Assembly: GCA_021737185.1 (NCBI GenBank)
Contig: JAIPEL010000012.1
Span: 1 to 60,167, forward strand
Length of the DNA: 60,167 nucleotides
Direction: 5' to 3'
Source: Desulfobacterales bacterium
GTDB lineage: Bacteria > Desulfobacterota > Desulfobacteria > Desulfobacterales > CAFBRK01
The notes under the pieces were generated by a model that had not been told where the DNA came from, did not search any database, and was given only the letters and a program-made list of their open reading frames with translations. How positions within the stretch are numbered: position 1 is the first letter of the stretch; every line of letters begins with the position of its first letter. This document shows, one piece after another, positions 13,718 through 22,833 of this stretch. A program made the position numbers and the translations under genes.

Positions 13718-15802
13718 TCATCCCGGCCCCACCCGGCAGGGGATTCCTTTCAGACAGGGGGTCCCGAACGCCTTTCCCACCGGTTCGGCGGCGGTGGCCA
13801 TGTTCATGTTCGCCCTCCGCCAGCCGTATTGGCTTTTTGCCCCCTCCTCCGGAAACCACCATCCGTAGGCGGCCAAAACGACATCCGCCCGAACGGCGTC
13901 GGTGAGCCTGGCGGTCTGGATAAAGCTGCCGGTTCCGGTCTCGATCCGGACCGGCCGGCCGTCTTTTATGTCCGCCGCTGCCGCGGTTTTTGGGTGGATG
14001 CAGGCCAATGGCTCCGGACTGTGCCGGCGAAGCGATTCGAGCCACCGGTAGGAGGAATGCAGAAAGTGCGGGTCCTTGGCGCTGGTCAGCAGCAGCGGGT
14101 ATCGATCGCTTCCCTCGTCCGGATGGGCCAAAAATTCCGGAAGCCTGGAAAACCCGAGGGCTTCGGCCCGGCTCCAGGCCAGCTCCACCTTTCCGCTGGG
14201 GGTCCGAAATCCGCCCGTAAGATACTTTTTCTCCTGTTTCGGTCCGTCCAGGAGGCCGCGCTGAACGAACTGACCCCAGGTCAGGCCGGACGGTTCCAGC
14301 ACCGATGCGGTCAGGTCCTGCCAGTGCTCGGGCCAGTCCGCTTCATCCGTGAGGCGGCGGCCCAGGTCGTTTAAGATCCGGATGTCGGGGCGGCAGTCTT
14401 TTGGCGGTTCGACCAGCTTGGGGCGGGCCGTCACGAGGCCGTGGCCGAGGCCGTAGTGGCCGATGTCGTCGAATTCGAACTGGGTTGCCGCTGGCAGAAC
14501 GATGTCGGCAAACAGCGCCGTCGGCGTCATGGCCACCTCCGACACCGCGATAAAATCGAGCCGATGCAAGGCCGCCTCTGTTTTTTTGCTGTCGGCCCAG
14601 GTCAGCAGCGGATTGGTGCACTGCATATACGCGGCCCGAACCGGGTACGGGTCGTCTTCGAGCACGGCCCGGCGAAAATAGGCAGGCGGCACCGTCATCA
14701 TCTTCGGTATCGTGCCGAAGCGGGAGTGAATCATTTCCTTTGGCTTTTCCGGGATCCGGTCCGCCCGGACGAAACGGCCCAGCTTCATCACCTTCGGGTC
14801 GACGGCGGCGATGTTGGCGCCGGCCACATCTAGATTGCCGCAGATGGCCATCAGGCAGCTCAGGGCCCGGCAGGCGTCCAGGGCATTGGGGTTTTGCTCC
14901 ACCGCGTTTCCCCACTGCAGGGCGGCCGGCCGGGCCTCTGCATAAAGCCGGGCCGCGGTGCGGACCGCTTCGGGGGAAACGCCGGTCCGCTCGGCGGTCT
15001 TTTCCGGAGAAAAGCGGCGAACATGGTCGGCGAGTTCGGCAAACCCCACGGTCCAGCGCTTCACGAAGTCTGCATCGAACCGGTTTTCCTCGATGATGAC
15101 CTGCAAAAAGGAAAGGGCCAGAAGGCCGTCGGTACCGGGTCTGACCGGCAGCCATGCCGCTGCGCGTCCGGCCAGGTTCGTCCTTTTTGGATCCACGACG
15201 ATCAGTTCGGTCCCCTCGGCCATACGGTCGAAGAGAAGCCGGCAGATCTGGCCCTCCTCGTTTGTGGCGTCGACGCGGCTTCCCCACAGCAGAACCCGGC
15301 CGGTAGGCCGGGACAGATCGGCCACGGGATAGAACCCGCAGGTGTGAAGGCCGCTGATCTCCCGGGGGGCGTGGCAGACATCCTGGACCGCGACCACGTT
15401 GGGAGACCCGAACAGGTTGGCCAGCCGGATGAGCACGAAGTGCTCCAGCCCCTTGGGCATTCCCTGGCAGAAGGCCACCGACCGCGGGCCGGTTTTTTTT
15501 CGGGCGGCATCCAGTCCTTGACAGACGGCCGCCATGGCCTCTTGCCAGGAGATTTCGGCGAAACTGCCGCTGCCCCGGGGCCCGGTCCGCTTCAGGGGCC
15601 GCCGCAGGCGGGCGGGATGGTTGAGCTTTTCGGCCGAAGCCCTCCCCTTGGCGCAGAGATACCCCCGGTTGAGAGAACCTGCCGGATCGCCCCGGACTTC
15701 CACGATTTTTCCGCTGCGGACGGCGACCTGGAGCCGGCAGCCGCCGTGGTCCATGCGGGCACAGTGGGTGGTCGACCAATTGATGACGGATTCGCGGGTC
15801 AT
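13718..15802 (-). CDS. Molybdopterin-dependent oxidoreductase, DMSO-reductase family, cytoplasmic
   Basis: A 694-residue bis-MGD enzyme. The N-terminal iron-sulfur region reads HCARMDHGGC with Cys14 and Cys22, plus Cys50 in GYLCAKG: where relatives have CxxCxxxC, the middle Cys is Asp18. Then come the MGD-binding domains (VLLWGSRVDATNEEG, VVDPKRTNLAGRA, WLPVRPGTDGLLALS), DVCHAPRE with a Cys that could ligate molybdenum, and the C-terminal molydopterin-binding domain from about residue 570. There is no Tat signal, so it is cytoplasmic. The subfamily resembles formate-dehydrogenase or acetylene-hydratase-like proteins of anaerobes, but the substrate cannot be assigned. It is the last gene of the ftsEX-containing strand, 21 bp after the deacetylase gene, and has no electron-transfer subunit nearby. 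Confidence 0.85.
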   Translation of the reverse strand: MTRESVINWSTTHCARMDHGGCRLQVAVRSGKIVEVRGDPAGSLNRGYLCAKGRASAEKLNHPARLRRPLKRTGPRGSGSFAEISWQEAMAAVCQGLDAARKKTGPRSVAFCQGMPKGLEHFVLIRLANLFGSPNVVAVQDVCHAPREISGLHTCGFYPVADLSRPTGRVLLWGSRVDATNEEGQICRLLFDRMAEGTELIVVDPKRTNLAGRAAAWLPVRPGTDGLLALSFLQVIIEENRFDADFVKRWTVGFAELADHVRRFSPEKTAERTGVSPEAVRTAARLYAEARPAALQWGNAVEQNPNALDACRALSCLMAICGNLDVAGANIAAVDPKVMKLGRFVRADRIPEKPKEMIHSRFGTIPKMMTVPPAYFRRAVLEDDPYPVRAAYMQCTNPLLTWADSKKTEAALHRLDFIAVSEVAMTPTALFADIVLPAATQFEFDDIGHYGLGHGLVTARPKLVEPPKDCRPDIRILNDLGRRLTDEADWPEHWQDLTASVLEPSGLTWGQFVQRGLLDGPKQEKKYLTGGFRTPSGKVELAWSRAEALGFSRLPEFLAHPDEGSDRYPLLLTSAKDPHFLHSSYRWLESLRRHSPEPLACIHPKTAAAADIKDGRPVRIETGTGSFIQTARLTDAVRADVVLAAYGWWFPEEGAKSQYGWRRANMNMATAAEPVGKAFGTPCLKGIPCRVGPG

Positions 15803-15823
15803 CTCTTTTCGGGGAAATCTCCT

Positions 15824-16810
15824 TTATCCGGCCGGATGGACGACCTCCGAGGCCGGCACCCACCGCACCCGGTCTTTCAAGGCGGGAAGGCTTTCTTCCA
15901 GTATCTGTGCCGTGAGCGAATGGGGGTGGATGATGCCGATGGCCTCCCCATGGCTTTCGGCGGTCTTGATCAGATGTCGAAGCTGTTTTCGGATGAATTC
16001 CGGCTCTTCGACATGGTCGACGAAGACGTCCCGTTGACCGAAGCGAAGCTGAAAGAGCCTGGCCGAAGGCTGGCAGATGGTTTCTGCGGTGGTGCGGCTG
16101 TCGATGAAATACAGCTCCCGCTTTTTCAGGACGGAAAAGATCTGGTAGAGCTGCTCTGCCCGGGTGGTCATTTTCGAGCCCATGTGGTTGTTGACCCCGC
16201 GGGCGGTCGGCAAGGCATCCAGGTGCTCGTTGAGCTGCCGGATCAGCTCGTTGGCATCCATGGTCGTGAGCAGGGCTCCGGGCCCCGGATCGATGTCGGG
16301 AAACTCGTTGGGTTCCATGGGCATGTGGACCATGATCTCCACGCCCTGTTGGTCGGCCATGTCGGCGATGTTTTTTGAAAACGGGCCGTTGGGCAGGATC
16401 GAAAAGGTCATCGGCACCCCGATGCGGATGAAACGCTGGGCCATCCGCCGGTCATAGCCAAGGTCGTCGAGGATCAGGGCGACCTGGGGCAGTCCGACCG
16501 CGGGCGGGATCTTATCTTCCGGCAGGGGCGGTCGAACCGGTCTGTCCCGATCCGGGTAGACTTCAAAGGGGGGCAATTCGGGCGCGGCCGCCTCGCCGGT
16601 TTGCTGCCGGGCAGCGGGCGGGGCAGGGGGCGACGCCGGGCGCCCGAAAAACAGATAAAGCAGGTACCCGGCGGCGACCACCAGCGCGATCAACAGCAAA
16701 AAGCCGATGCCGACGCGCAGAAGCTGGTTTCCCAGTGAGGGGCGCTTCGGGGGCTTCCGGCGGGCGGCCGGTTTTTTCCGGGCCGGTTTTTTTTTGGATT
16801 TCCCGGCCAT
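15824..16810 (-). CDS. Divergent polysaccharide deacetylase family protein (YibQ-like)
   Basis: A 328-residue protein: a very basic N-terminus (residues 1-27, Lys/Arg/Pro-rich), one membrane anchor at about 30-53, a Pro/Ala linker to about 95, then the divergent deacetylase domain. It shows ALILDDLGYD (112-121), LPNGPFSKNIA, EIMVHMPMEPNEF with MVHMPM, NNHMGSKMT and HPHSLT, the usual conserved pieces of this COG2861 family. The domain should lie in the periplasm and act on cell-wall glycan, although the family's chemistry is not established. Its start directly abuts the stop codon of ctpA, a pairing widespread in proteobacteria. Confidence 0.88.
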   Translation of the reverse strand: MAGKSKKKPARKKPAARRKPPKRPSLGNQLLRVGIGFLLLIALVVAAGYLLYLFFGRPASPPAPPAARQQTGEAAAPELPPFEVYPDRDRPVRPPLPEDKIPPAVGLPQVALILDDLGYDRRMAQRFIRIGVPMTFSILPNGPFSKNIADMADQQGVEIMVHMPMEPNEFPDIDPGPGALLTTMDANELIRQLNEHLDALPTARGVNNHMGSKMTTRAEQLYQIFSVLKKRELYFIDSRTTAETICQPSARLFQLRFGQRDVFVDHVEEPEFIRKQLRHLIKTAESHGEAIGIIHPHSLTAQILEESLPALKDRVRWVPASEVVHPAG

Positions 16811-18163
16811 CTATTCCTGGTAGCCTTTGAAGATATCGTAGCTGACCAGGATTTCCAGGGCACGCTTGACCTGAAAATCCTGCAGCAGCCTTTCGATTTC
16901 CAGGGGGCTGTGACGGCTCTTGGGCATCTCGCTTTCCTGCCCCGGGTCCTTGCTGTCGTCGCGCTGCTCGGATTTTTCGGATTCTTCAGGCTCCAGGTGG
17001 TTGCGCAGGTCCTTTTCTTTGATAAGGACCGTTTCACCGCCCTCTTCGGGAGGCAGGGCCCGGCGTTTGACCACGATGTCCGGAGAAATTCCCTGGGCCT
17101 GAATCGATCGGCCGTTGGGGGTGTAATAGCGGGCGATGGTGAATTTCAGGCCGTAGCCGTCCCTGAGGCTTTCCACGGTTTGCACGGATCCCTTGCCGAA
17201 GGTGGTGGTTCCCAGCAGCAGGGACCGCTTGTGATCCTGCAGGGCGCCGGCCACGATTTCCGAAGCGCTCGCGCTCCCGCCGTTGATCAGCACGATCATG
17301 GGAAACGAATAGCGGACCTCGTCGGCCCGGGCCCGGAACGCCTTGGTGTTTTTGTCCAGCCGCCCCTTGATGGAGACGATTTCGCCATCGTCGAGGAACA
17401 GATCGGCCACGCTGATCGCCTGGTTGAGCAGTCCTCCCGGATTGTCCCGAAGGTCGAGCACGAGGCCTTTGAGCGGCGCGCTGCCGCCGGCCAGATCGGC
17501 TAGGGCCTGGCGAAGGTCCTCGGTGGTGTTTTCCTGAAAGTTGGTGATCCAGATGTATCCGTAGCCCGGGCGCAGGGTGACGGCCTTGACGCTTTCGATC
17601 GGGATGATATCCCGGACCAGGGTGAAATCGATCGGCTCCTTTTCTTCTTCCCGCACCACGGTGATGACCACCTCGGTTCCCTTGGGGCCTCTCATCTTCC
17701 TGACCGCCTCCCACAAGGCCATGTCCTGGGTTAGCTCCCCGTCGACCTTGATGATCTTGTCCCCGGCCTCGATGCCGGCTTCATAGGCCGGTGTGCCCTG
17801 GATGGGCGAGATCACGGTGATGATTTTATCTTTTACGGTGATCACGATGCCGATGCCGCCGAACTCTCCCCGGGTGTCGACCTGCAGCTCCTGGAAGGCC
17901 TCCGGCGGCAGAAACTGCGAGTGCGGATCGAGGCTGTGCACCATTCCCTCGATGGCCTTTTCAATCAATTCCTTGGGCTCGACCTGATCGACGTAGTTTT
18001 TTTCGACAAGTTCGATGACCTCGGAAAAAAGCTTCAATCCCTCGTAGGTTTCATCGCTGTAGGCAGAAAGCTCCCGGTAAAAGCCCGCACCGATGACCAG
18101 CATCGCGACGATGACCAATGCCGCCGCCGCAAGCCGGATGCTCCGTTTATCGAGTCGCGCCAT
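16811..18163 (-). CDS. ctpA: Carboxy-terminal processing peptidase, S41 family
   Basis: A 450-residue periplasmic serine protease with an N-terminal membrane anchor or signal at 8-28. It continues with a helical lead (to about 95), a PDZ domain (about 98-175) with GGIGIVI and AYEAGIEAGDKIIKVDG, then the S41 core. The catalytic dyad is Ser299 in GGSASASEI and Lys324 in TFGKGSVQ; LRDNPGGLLNQAI is also typical. The tail after 375 is a charged, low-complexity linker followed by a short helix. CtpA enzymes trim or degrade envelope proteins, including cell-wall hydrolases. Its location behind ftsEX and envC suggests control of septal hydrolysis. Confidence 0.93.
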   Translation of the reverse strand: MARLDKRSIRLAAAALVIVAMLVIGAGFYRELSAYSDETYEGLKLFSEVIELVEKNYVDQVEPKELIEKAIEGMVHSLDPHSQFLPPEAFQELQVDTRGEFGGIGIVITVKDKIITVISPIQGTPAYEAGIEAGDKIIKVDGELTQDMALWEAVRKMRGPKGTEVVITVVREEEKEPIDFTLVRDIIPIESVKAVTLRPGYGYIWITNFQENTTEDLRQALADLAGGSAPLKGLVLDLRDNPGGLLNQAISVADLFLDDGEIVSIKGRLDKNTKAFRARADEVRYSFPMIVLINGGSASASEIVAGALQDHKRSLLLGTTTFGKGSVQTVESLRDGYGLKFTIARYYTPNGRSIQAQGISPDIVVKRRALPPEEGGETVLIKEKDLRNHLEPEESEKSEQRDDSKDPGQESEMPKSRHSPLEIERLLQDFQVKRALEILVSYDIFKGYQE

Positions 18164-18222
18164 GGTGAAATCTCCTTATTGTTTCCGGGGTTTGCTGTCG
18201 GAACGGTATTCCGACAGGCGCT

Positions 18223-19671
18223 CTACCCCTGGCTGAGCCAATCGGCCGGGTCGAGGGGCTTTCCGTGATGCCGGATTTCGAAGTAGAGGCTCGGTCCGAT
18301 CATGGAGCCGGTATCGCCGACTGTGGCGATGACTTCTCCGGGGTCGACCCCTTCTCCCTTTTGCTTGAACAGCTCCTCGGCATGGGCGTACAGGGTGTAA
18401 AAAAACGATCCGTGATCGATGATGATCATGTTGCCGTATCCTTTGAACCACTCCGCATACAGCACCGTGCCGGCGCTCACCGCATGAATCGGTTCGCCGC
18501 GGTCGGCGCGGATGTCAATCCCGCTGCGGAAATTGACCACGTTGAAGCGGGGATTGCGGTACTTGCCGAAGCGATTGACTATCTTACCCCTCACCGGCAG
18601 GGGAAGCAACCCCTTGAGCTCGGTAAAGGCCTTTCCCTCCAGAGGCGGCGGCTCCCCTGCCGGGGGCCTTTCCCGGAGGCCCTGAAGCACCCGCTCCAGT
18701 TCGGCCGCGGCGTTTTTCAAGGCGTGGATGGCGGCAAGCTGAAGGGTTTTGTCTCTGCGGACCCGGGAAAGAATTTCCTCCCGGCGTCTTTTTTCCCGGT
18801 TCATGTCCGCGATCCGGTCTTCCAGGGCGGCCTCCACCTCGATCTGCTTCTTTTTTTGCACATATAGTTCTGCCTGGGTGCTTTCCAGGCGCCGGCGGCG
18901 GCTGGAAAGCCGGTCCCAGAGGGCCTCGTCCGACGCCATAATCCTCTCCAGAGCCGATTTGCGGTGGACCAATTCCCCCAAAGAATCGGCCGAAGCCAGA
19001 AGATTGATGCTTCCCAGCCACTGAAGCTTGTAATAGGCTTCCAGCCGGCCGGCGGCGGCGACTTCAAGCCGGGAGATCTCCTCCTTAAGAGACTGGACCT
19101 GACGCTGGTTTTCGTCAATTTTTTGCGTCAGCGCTTCGCGCTCCCGGCGAAGCCGTAGGCTTTGGCTTCGCGCCTGGTGCAAGGCCCGCTCAACCTCATC
19201 GAGCCGGCCGATCACCGCCTTTTCCCGCCGGCCGGCTTCGGCCAGAGCGGCTTTGCTTTTTTCGATTTCCTCGGCGATGGCTTCGGCTTTTTCCCGCACC
19301 TGGTCCGGCGCTGCCGGCGGCGGCACACGCTCGCCCTCGGGCAGGACCTGAATGTATCGCGGCCGGTGCCGGACATAGCCGGTGCGGCCGTCGAAGCCGA
19401 TGTGCAGCCAGCCGTCCACGTGGCCGAGCACTTGGACCCGGGTGCCCCTGCCCAGGACGGCGACGGGTTCCTGGTCGGTTCCCGGATCGGGCCGCACATT
19501 GAGTCGATCGGTGACGACCAGGGCCGTTTCTTCCGCCCAGGCCGGTAGGGCAAACAGCAGCGCGCAGACGGCGGCCGCCAGCGCTGCGATCAGCAGTCCA
19601 TATCGGCTCTGTGCCCAAAGCCGTCCGGCTCGATGGGCTTCCGGGCGTCTTTTTTTGTTTTTCCTGTCCAT
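18223..19671 (-). CDS. envC: EnvC-like murein hydrolase activator: SH3, coiled coil and degenerate LytM/M23 domain
   Basis: A 482-residue exported protein. Signal/anchor segment at 25-46, then a bacterial SH3 domain (about 48-110, RLNVRPDPGTD), a long coiled coil (about 120-345) and a LytM domain (about 370-480). Active M23 peptidases have His in the NxHxGID motif; here the sequence is VNFRSGIDIRA, with Arg/Ser instead, so the Zn site is incomplete as in E. coli EnvC. By analogy it would activate septal amidases when pulled by FtsEX. ftsX ends 21 bp upstream of its start. The N-terminal SH3 domain is an addition relative to E. coli EnvC. Confidence 0.88.
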   Translation of the reverse strand: MDRKNKKRRPEAHRAGRLWAQSRYGLLIAALAAAVCALLFALPAWAEETALVVTDRLNVRPDPGTDQEPVAVLGRGTRVQVLGHVDGWLHIGFDGRTGYVRHRPRYIQVLPEGERVPPPAAPDQVREKAEAIAEEIEKSKAALAEAGRREKAVIGRLDEVERALHQARSQSLRLRREREALTQKIDENQRQVQSLKEEISRLEVAAAGRLEAYYKLQWLGSINLLASADSLGELVHRKSALERIMASDEALWDRLSSRRRRLESTQAELYVQKKKQIEVEAALEDRIADMNREKRRREEILSRVRRDKTLQLAAIHALKNAAAELERVLQGLRERPPAGEPPPLEGKAFTELKGLLPLPVRGKIVNRFGKYRNPRFNVVNFRSGIDIRADRGEPIHAVSAGTVLYAEWFKGYGNMIIIDHGSFFYTLYAHAEELFKQKGEGVDPGEVIATVGDTGSMIGPSLYFEIRHHGKPLDPADWLSQG

Positions 19672-19692
19672 GAAGGATGCCGTGCGCTCTTT

Positions 19693-20592
19693 TTACAACG
19701 GCTCCGACAACGGAGTCTGGCCAAGGAACTGTCGGAGGGACAGATAGCAGCCCAGCCATCCCACGACCATGCTGCCGGCCAGCACCAGGGCGACCGTGGA
19801 CAGCGGCAGAAACCGCAGCTTCAGCAGGGTGCCGGCCAGGCTCTGATCCAGGCTTGTCGAGGCAAACAAAAAGGCCGCCAGCAGCCCCCCCAGGCCGAGG
19901 GTCCCGCCGGCCGCGCCGAGGATCAGCCCTTCGAGATAAAACGGGGCCTTGATGAAGCCGTCTGTGGCCCCCACCAGCCGCATGATCTCCACCTCCTGGC
20001 GGCGGGAGTAGAGAACCAGGCGCACCGTGTTGGCTACGATAAACACCGAGGCGGCAAAAAACAAGGCGCCCAGCGCGTAGCCGCCGAGCCGGAAAAGCCC
20101 GACAATGGAGCTGATCCTTCCGATCCACTGCTGACCGTATTCCACTTCTGCGATTTCCGGTAGCGCTTCTAAGCCGTTTGCCAGGACCTCCATGGCGGCT
20201 TCGCTTTGGGACTCGGGAATCATGCGGATTTCAAAGGCGTCCGGCAGCGGGTTCGCCTTCAGATTTTCCAGCAGGGAGGGTTGGCGTTTCATGGATTTTT
20301 TGAGCCGTTCCAGGCCCTCTTGCCGGGAGATGAAGGTGGCATGATCCACGCCGTACATGCCCGAGATCTGCCGCAAAAGAGGCTCGATTCTCTCCTGCGG
20401 CACCTGGTCATGCAGGTAGACCATGATTCGGGCACCCTGTTTCCAGGGGTCGATCAGCTCGGCCGTGTTGATGAAAAAAAGGACGAAGGCACTGACAATG
20501 AGCACCGACAAGGCGATGGTGATCACCGTCAGGGTGTTGACGAACCGGTTTCCGATGATGTCCTGAAAGGCTCTGCGGTAAAAGCGCATCAT
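19693..20592 (-). CDS. ftsX: Cell division protein FtsX (permease-like)
   Basis: A 299-residue membrane protein with four membrane segments (about 20-42, 165-188, 220-245 and 268-290) and a large periplasmic loop between the first two, the normal FtsX topology. The loop should contact the EnvC-like protein encoded next. The C-terminal half carries the FtsX/MacB fold (RRQEVEIMRLVGATDGFIKAP). It forms the FtsEX complex, which couples ATP hydrolysis to septal murein hydrolysis. Its start overlaps the ftsE stop by 4 bp, indicating translational coupling. Confidence 0.92.
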   Translation of the reverse strand: MMRFYRRAFQDIIGNRFVNTLTVITIALSVLIVSAFVLFFINTAELIDPWKQGARIMVYLHDQVPQERIEPLLRQISGMYGVDHATFISRQEGLERLKKSMKRQPSLLENLKANPLPDAFEIRMIPESQSEAAMEVLANGLEALPEIAEVEYGQQWIGRISSIVGLFRLGGYALGALFFAASVFIVANTVRLVLYSRRQEVEIMRLVGATDGFIKAPFYLEGLILGAAGGTLGLGGLLAAFLFASTSLDQSLAGTLLKLRFLPLSTVALVLAGSMVVGWLGCYLSLRQFLGQTPLSEPL

Positions 20593-21293
20593 CGGTAGTC
20601 GAGCCCCGCCGAGGTGATTTCCTTCAAGTGCCCCTGATGAAGATGCACGACACGGCCCCCTGTTTTTTTGATCAGGCTGCGGTCATGGGTGGCCAGCAGC
20701 ACCGTGCCGCCCCGGGTATGAAACCCCTTGAGTAGATCGACGATGACCGCGGCCGAATCCTCGTCTAAGCTTCCGGTGGGTTCGTCTGCCAGGATGATCT
20801 TCGGGTCGCCGGCCACCGCCCGGGCCACGGCGACCCGCTGCTGCTCGCCGCCTGAAAGGCTGGGCGGCAGCGCCTCGGCCTTGTCCTCCATGCCCACGGT
20901 GCGAAGGACGCTGCGGACCTTTTTCTGGATCAGGCGGAATTTCTTCCCCGCCGCCTCCAGGACCAGCGACACGTTTTCGAACACCGTTTTGGTCGGGATC
21001 AGCTTGTAATCCTGGAATACGATGCCGAATTTGCGCCGCAAAAAGGGGATCCGCTTGGCGGGGATCCGCGAAAGGTTCATGCCGTCCACCAGGATTTGTC
21101 CTTCGGATGCCCGCTCTCCTAAGTACAGAAGCCTGAGCAGGGTGGTTTTGCCCGCACCGCTTGGACCGGTGACAAAGTAAAAGGCGTTTTTGGGAATATC
21201 CAGAGAGATGTCCACCAACGCGTGTTTGGGGCCATAGCGCTTGTGAACGTGAAAGAGACGGATCAGGGCCTCGGGTGCACCGTTGGCTGTCAT
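20589..21293 (-). CDS. ftsE: Cell division ATP-binding protein FtsE
   Basis: A 234-residue ABC ATPase. Walker A is GPSGAGKTTLLRLLY (about 39-53), the Q-loop follows FGIVFQDYKLIPTKTV, the signature is PSLSGGEQQRVAVARA and Walker B is IILADEPTGSLD. The last two features closely match FtsE/LolD-type proteins, and partnership with the adjacent FtsX settles the assignment. It powers the FtsEX complex at the septum. Its start codon overlaps the stop of the upstream tolC-like gene (ATGA), so the three are probably read from one message. Confidence 0.93.
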   Translation of the reverse strand: MTANGAPEALIRLFHVHKRYGPKHALVDISLDIPKNAFYFVTGPSGAGKTTLLRLLYLGERASEGQILVDGMNLSRIPAKRIPFLRRKFGIVFQDYKLIPTKTVFENVSLVLEAAGKKFRLIQKKVRSVLRTVGMEDKAEALPPSLSGGEQQRVAVARAVAGDPKIILADEPTGSLDEDSAAVIVDLLKGFHTRGGTVLLATHDRSLIKKTGGRVVHLHQGHLKEITSAGLDYR

Positions 21294-22645
21294 GGCATCT
21301 TTTCCAGCCCCATGGCTCGGTACAAGGAGGCTTTGGAGATTTTAAAATCGTACAGCGCGTTATAGTAGTTGGTCAGGGTCCGGGATAGCAGCGTCTGGGC
21401 GTCGAGCACGTCGGTTGTGGTGGCCATCTGCTCGGTGTAGCGCTGCTCGGTGATCCGGAAGTTCTCCTTGGCCTGTTCAACGGCCTTTTCCACGGCCCGG
21501 ATGTTGCTTTCCGAATCCTGGGTTCGAAGATAGGCTTCCTTGACCTCCAGCTCGATGGCGTCTTCGATCTGGGAGCGCCGGTGTCGCGACTGGGACAGCC
21601 GGCTCAACTTTTCCCGGACCGAGGAGTTTGTCTTTCCCCACTTGAAAAGCTCCCAGGTGGCCATCATCGAGATGTCCCATCCGTCAGGATCGTCGGCGAA
21701 CCCGATGGGCTCTCCGGAGCCGACCGCGTATCCCGTCTCGTTCCGGAAATAGGTTCCCTCCAGGGTGATGGTGGGAAAGTAGCTGCTTTGGGTAAGTTCG
21801 ACTTCCCGGGCGGCGACTTCGACCTGCAGGTCGCCGACGACCAGCTCCTTGCGCTCCTTTTTCGCCGTTTCCAGGCAGGTTTCCAGGTCCAGTTCGAGGG
21901 TCGAATAGTCCTGAATGTCTACCAGGGTGACCGGTGCGTTGATGGGTCTTCTGAGCAGTTTGTTGAAGTTGGTCTGGGAGATCTTCAGCCGGTTTTCAGC
22001 CACGATCCGATCCTGCCGCGCATTGGCCAGCTCCACCTCGGTTTTCAGAAGGTCGTTGTAGGGAATCATGCCGACCTGGTAGAAATCCCGGGCGACCTTG
22101 TGGTTGGCGGTGAGCTGCTCCACGGCCTGTTCGGCGACAACGGCGATTTTTTCGGCCTTGAGGATGGAAAAATAGGCGTTTCGTGCTTCGAAGATGATGT
22201 CCCGTTGGGCGGTTTGCTGCCGGTGCCGGGCCAGGTCCGATCCAAGTTCGGCGATCTTGTACTGATTCGTGATCGCCAGCCCGGTAAACAGCGGCTGGCT
22301 GATCGTGGCTGCAACGGAATTTTCGTCCTGGGGCCGGGTCAGCGCGCCCAGATAGCGTCGCTCCTGATCATGATAGGTATATTCGTAGCTGGCCGAGAAT
22401 GTGGGAAAGAATTCGGTCTGTCGGGCCTTTCGCGTATATTCCGCGGCTTGGGTTTCCTCCGAGGCGATTTTCAAATCCAAATTTTCTTTCAGGGCGGTTT
22501 GGATGGTCTGCTCAAGGAAGAATGTCTCTGCCGCCGCCGAGAAAGGGACGCCGAGAATAAACAACATCGCCAAAAGCGCGGCGGCCGCCGGCAGTCGGTA
22601 TTGCAGGGTCATGGTTTCAATGCGCGTCGGTTCCCTCGTATTCAC
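21290..22645 (-). CDS. TolC family outer-membrane efflux protein
   Basis: A 451-residue outer-membrane channel protein with a signal peptide (cleavage near [10 protein letters not shown]) and two OEP repeats rich in amphipathic helix. Typical pieces are [53 protein letters not shown] and the C-terminal [35 protein letters not shown] segment. It would form the trimeric exit duct of an efflux or type I secretion pump, but no membrane fusion protein is nearby. The start is set at GTG 22645 because CCGGAGG lies 7 nt upstream; ATG 22612 is possible but has no ribosome site. It heads the fts operon and diverges from pyrE. Confidence 0.88.
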   Translation of the reverse strand: MNTREPTRIETMTLQYRLPAAAALLAMLFILGVPFSAAAETFFLEQTIQTALKENLDLKIASEETQAAEYTRKARQTEFFPTFSASYEYTYHDQERRYLGALTRPQDENSVAATISQPLFTGLAITNQYKIAELGSDLARHRQQTAQRDIIFEARNAYFSILKAEKIAVVAEQAVEQLTANHKVARDFYQVGMIPYNDLLKTEVELANARQDRIVAENRLKISQTNFNKLLRRPINAPVTLVDIQDYSTLELDLETCLETAKKERKELVVGDLQVEVAAREVELTQSSYFPTITLEGTYFRNETGYAVGSGEPIGFADDPDGWDISMMATWELFKWGKTNSSVREKLSRLSQSRHRRSQIEDAIELEVKEAYLRTQDSESNIRAVEKAVEQAKENFRITEQRYTEQMATTTDVLDAQTLLSRTLTNYYNALYDFKISKASLYRAMGLEKMP

Positions 22646-22666
22646 GTGGAAGCCTCCGGAATCCAA

Positions 22667-22695
22667 TTGACCATGTGAGGTTTAGCTGCTATGCA
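22667..22695 (+). promoter_or_regulatory. Candidate pyrE promoter with extended -10
   Basis: TTGACC (22667-22672), a 17-bp spacer, and TATGCA (22690-22695) preceded by TGC, an extended -10. Transcription would begin near 22702, just before the first arm of the proposed antiterminator in the pyrE leader. Confidence 0.45.
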
Positions 22696-22704
22696 AAGGG
22701 CGAG

Positions 22705-22796
22705 TTCAGGGAGTGCCGCCTCCGGTTTTCCTTGCTCAGGGCCTCCACTGAATCCCCGCAACCCCATGCTTCTTCCAGTTCAGTGGAGGCTTTTTT
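22705..22796 (+). promoter_or_regulatory. Transcription attenuator in the pyrE leader
   Basis: GCCTCCACTGAA (22741-22752) and TTCAGTGGAGGC (22779-22790) form a perfect 12-bp stem with a 26-nt loop, followed at once by six T residues: an intrinsic terminator 38 bp upstream of the pyrE start. Because the neighbouring upstream gene diverges, it can only affect pyrE. Upstream, TTCAGGGAG (22705-22713) can pair with CTCCACTGAA (22743-22752, one bulged A), which would prevent the terminator. Mutually exclusive stems are the hallmark of attenuation. The signal (pyrimidine nucleotide level, translation of a leader, or a protein) cannot be told. Confidence 0.75.
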
Positions 22797-22833
22797 ATCC
22801 GATAACCGCTACAAAATCAACCGCCAGAGAAAA

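Noticed and set aside
13625..16378. Long plus-strand open frames (13625-14374, 14441-14833, 14894-16378)
   Set aside because: They are antisense to the molybdopterin oxidoreductase and deacetylase genes, have Gly/Arg/Pro-rich nonsense composition, no ribosome sites, and arise from high GC at third positions.
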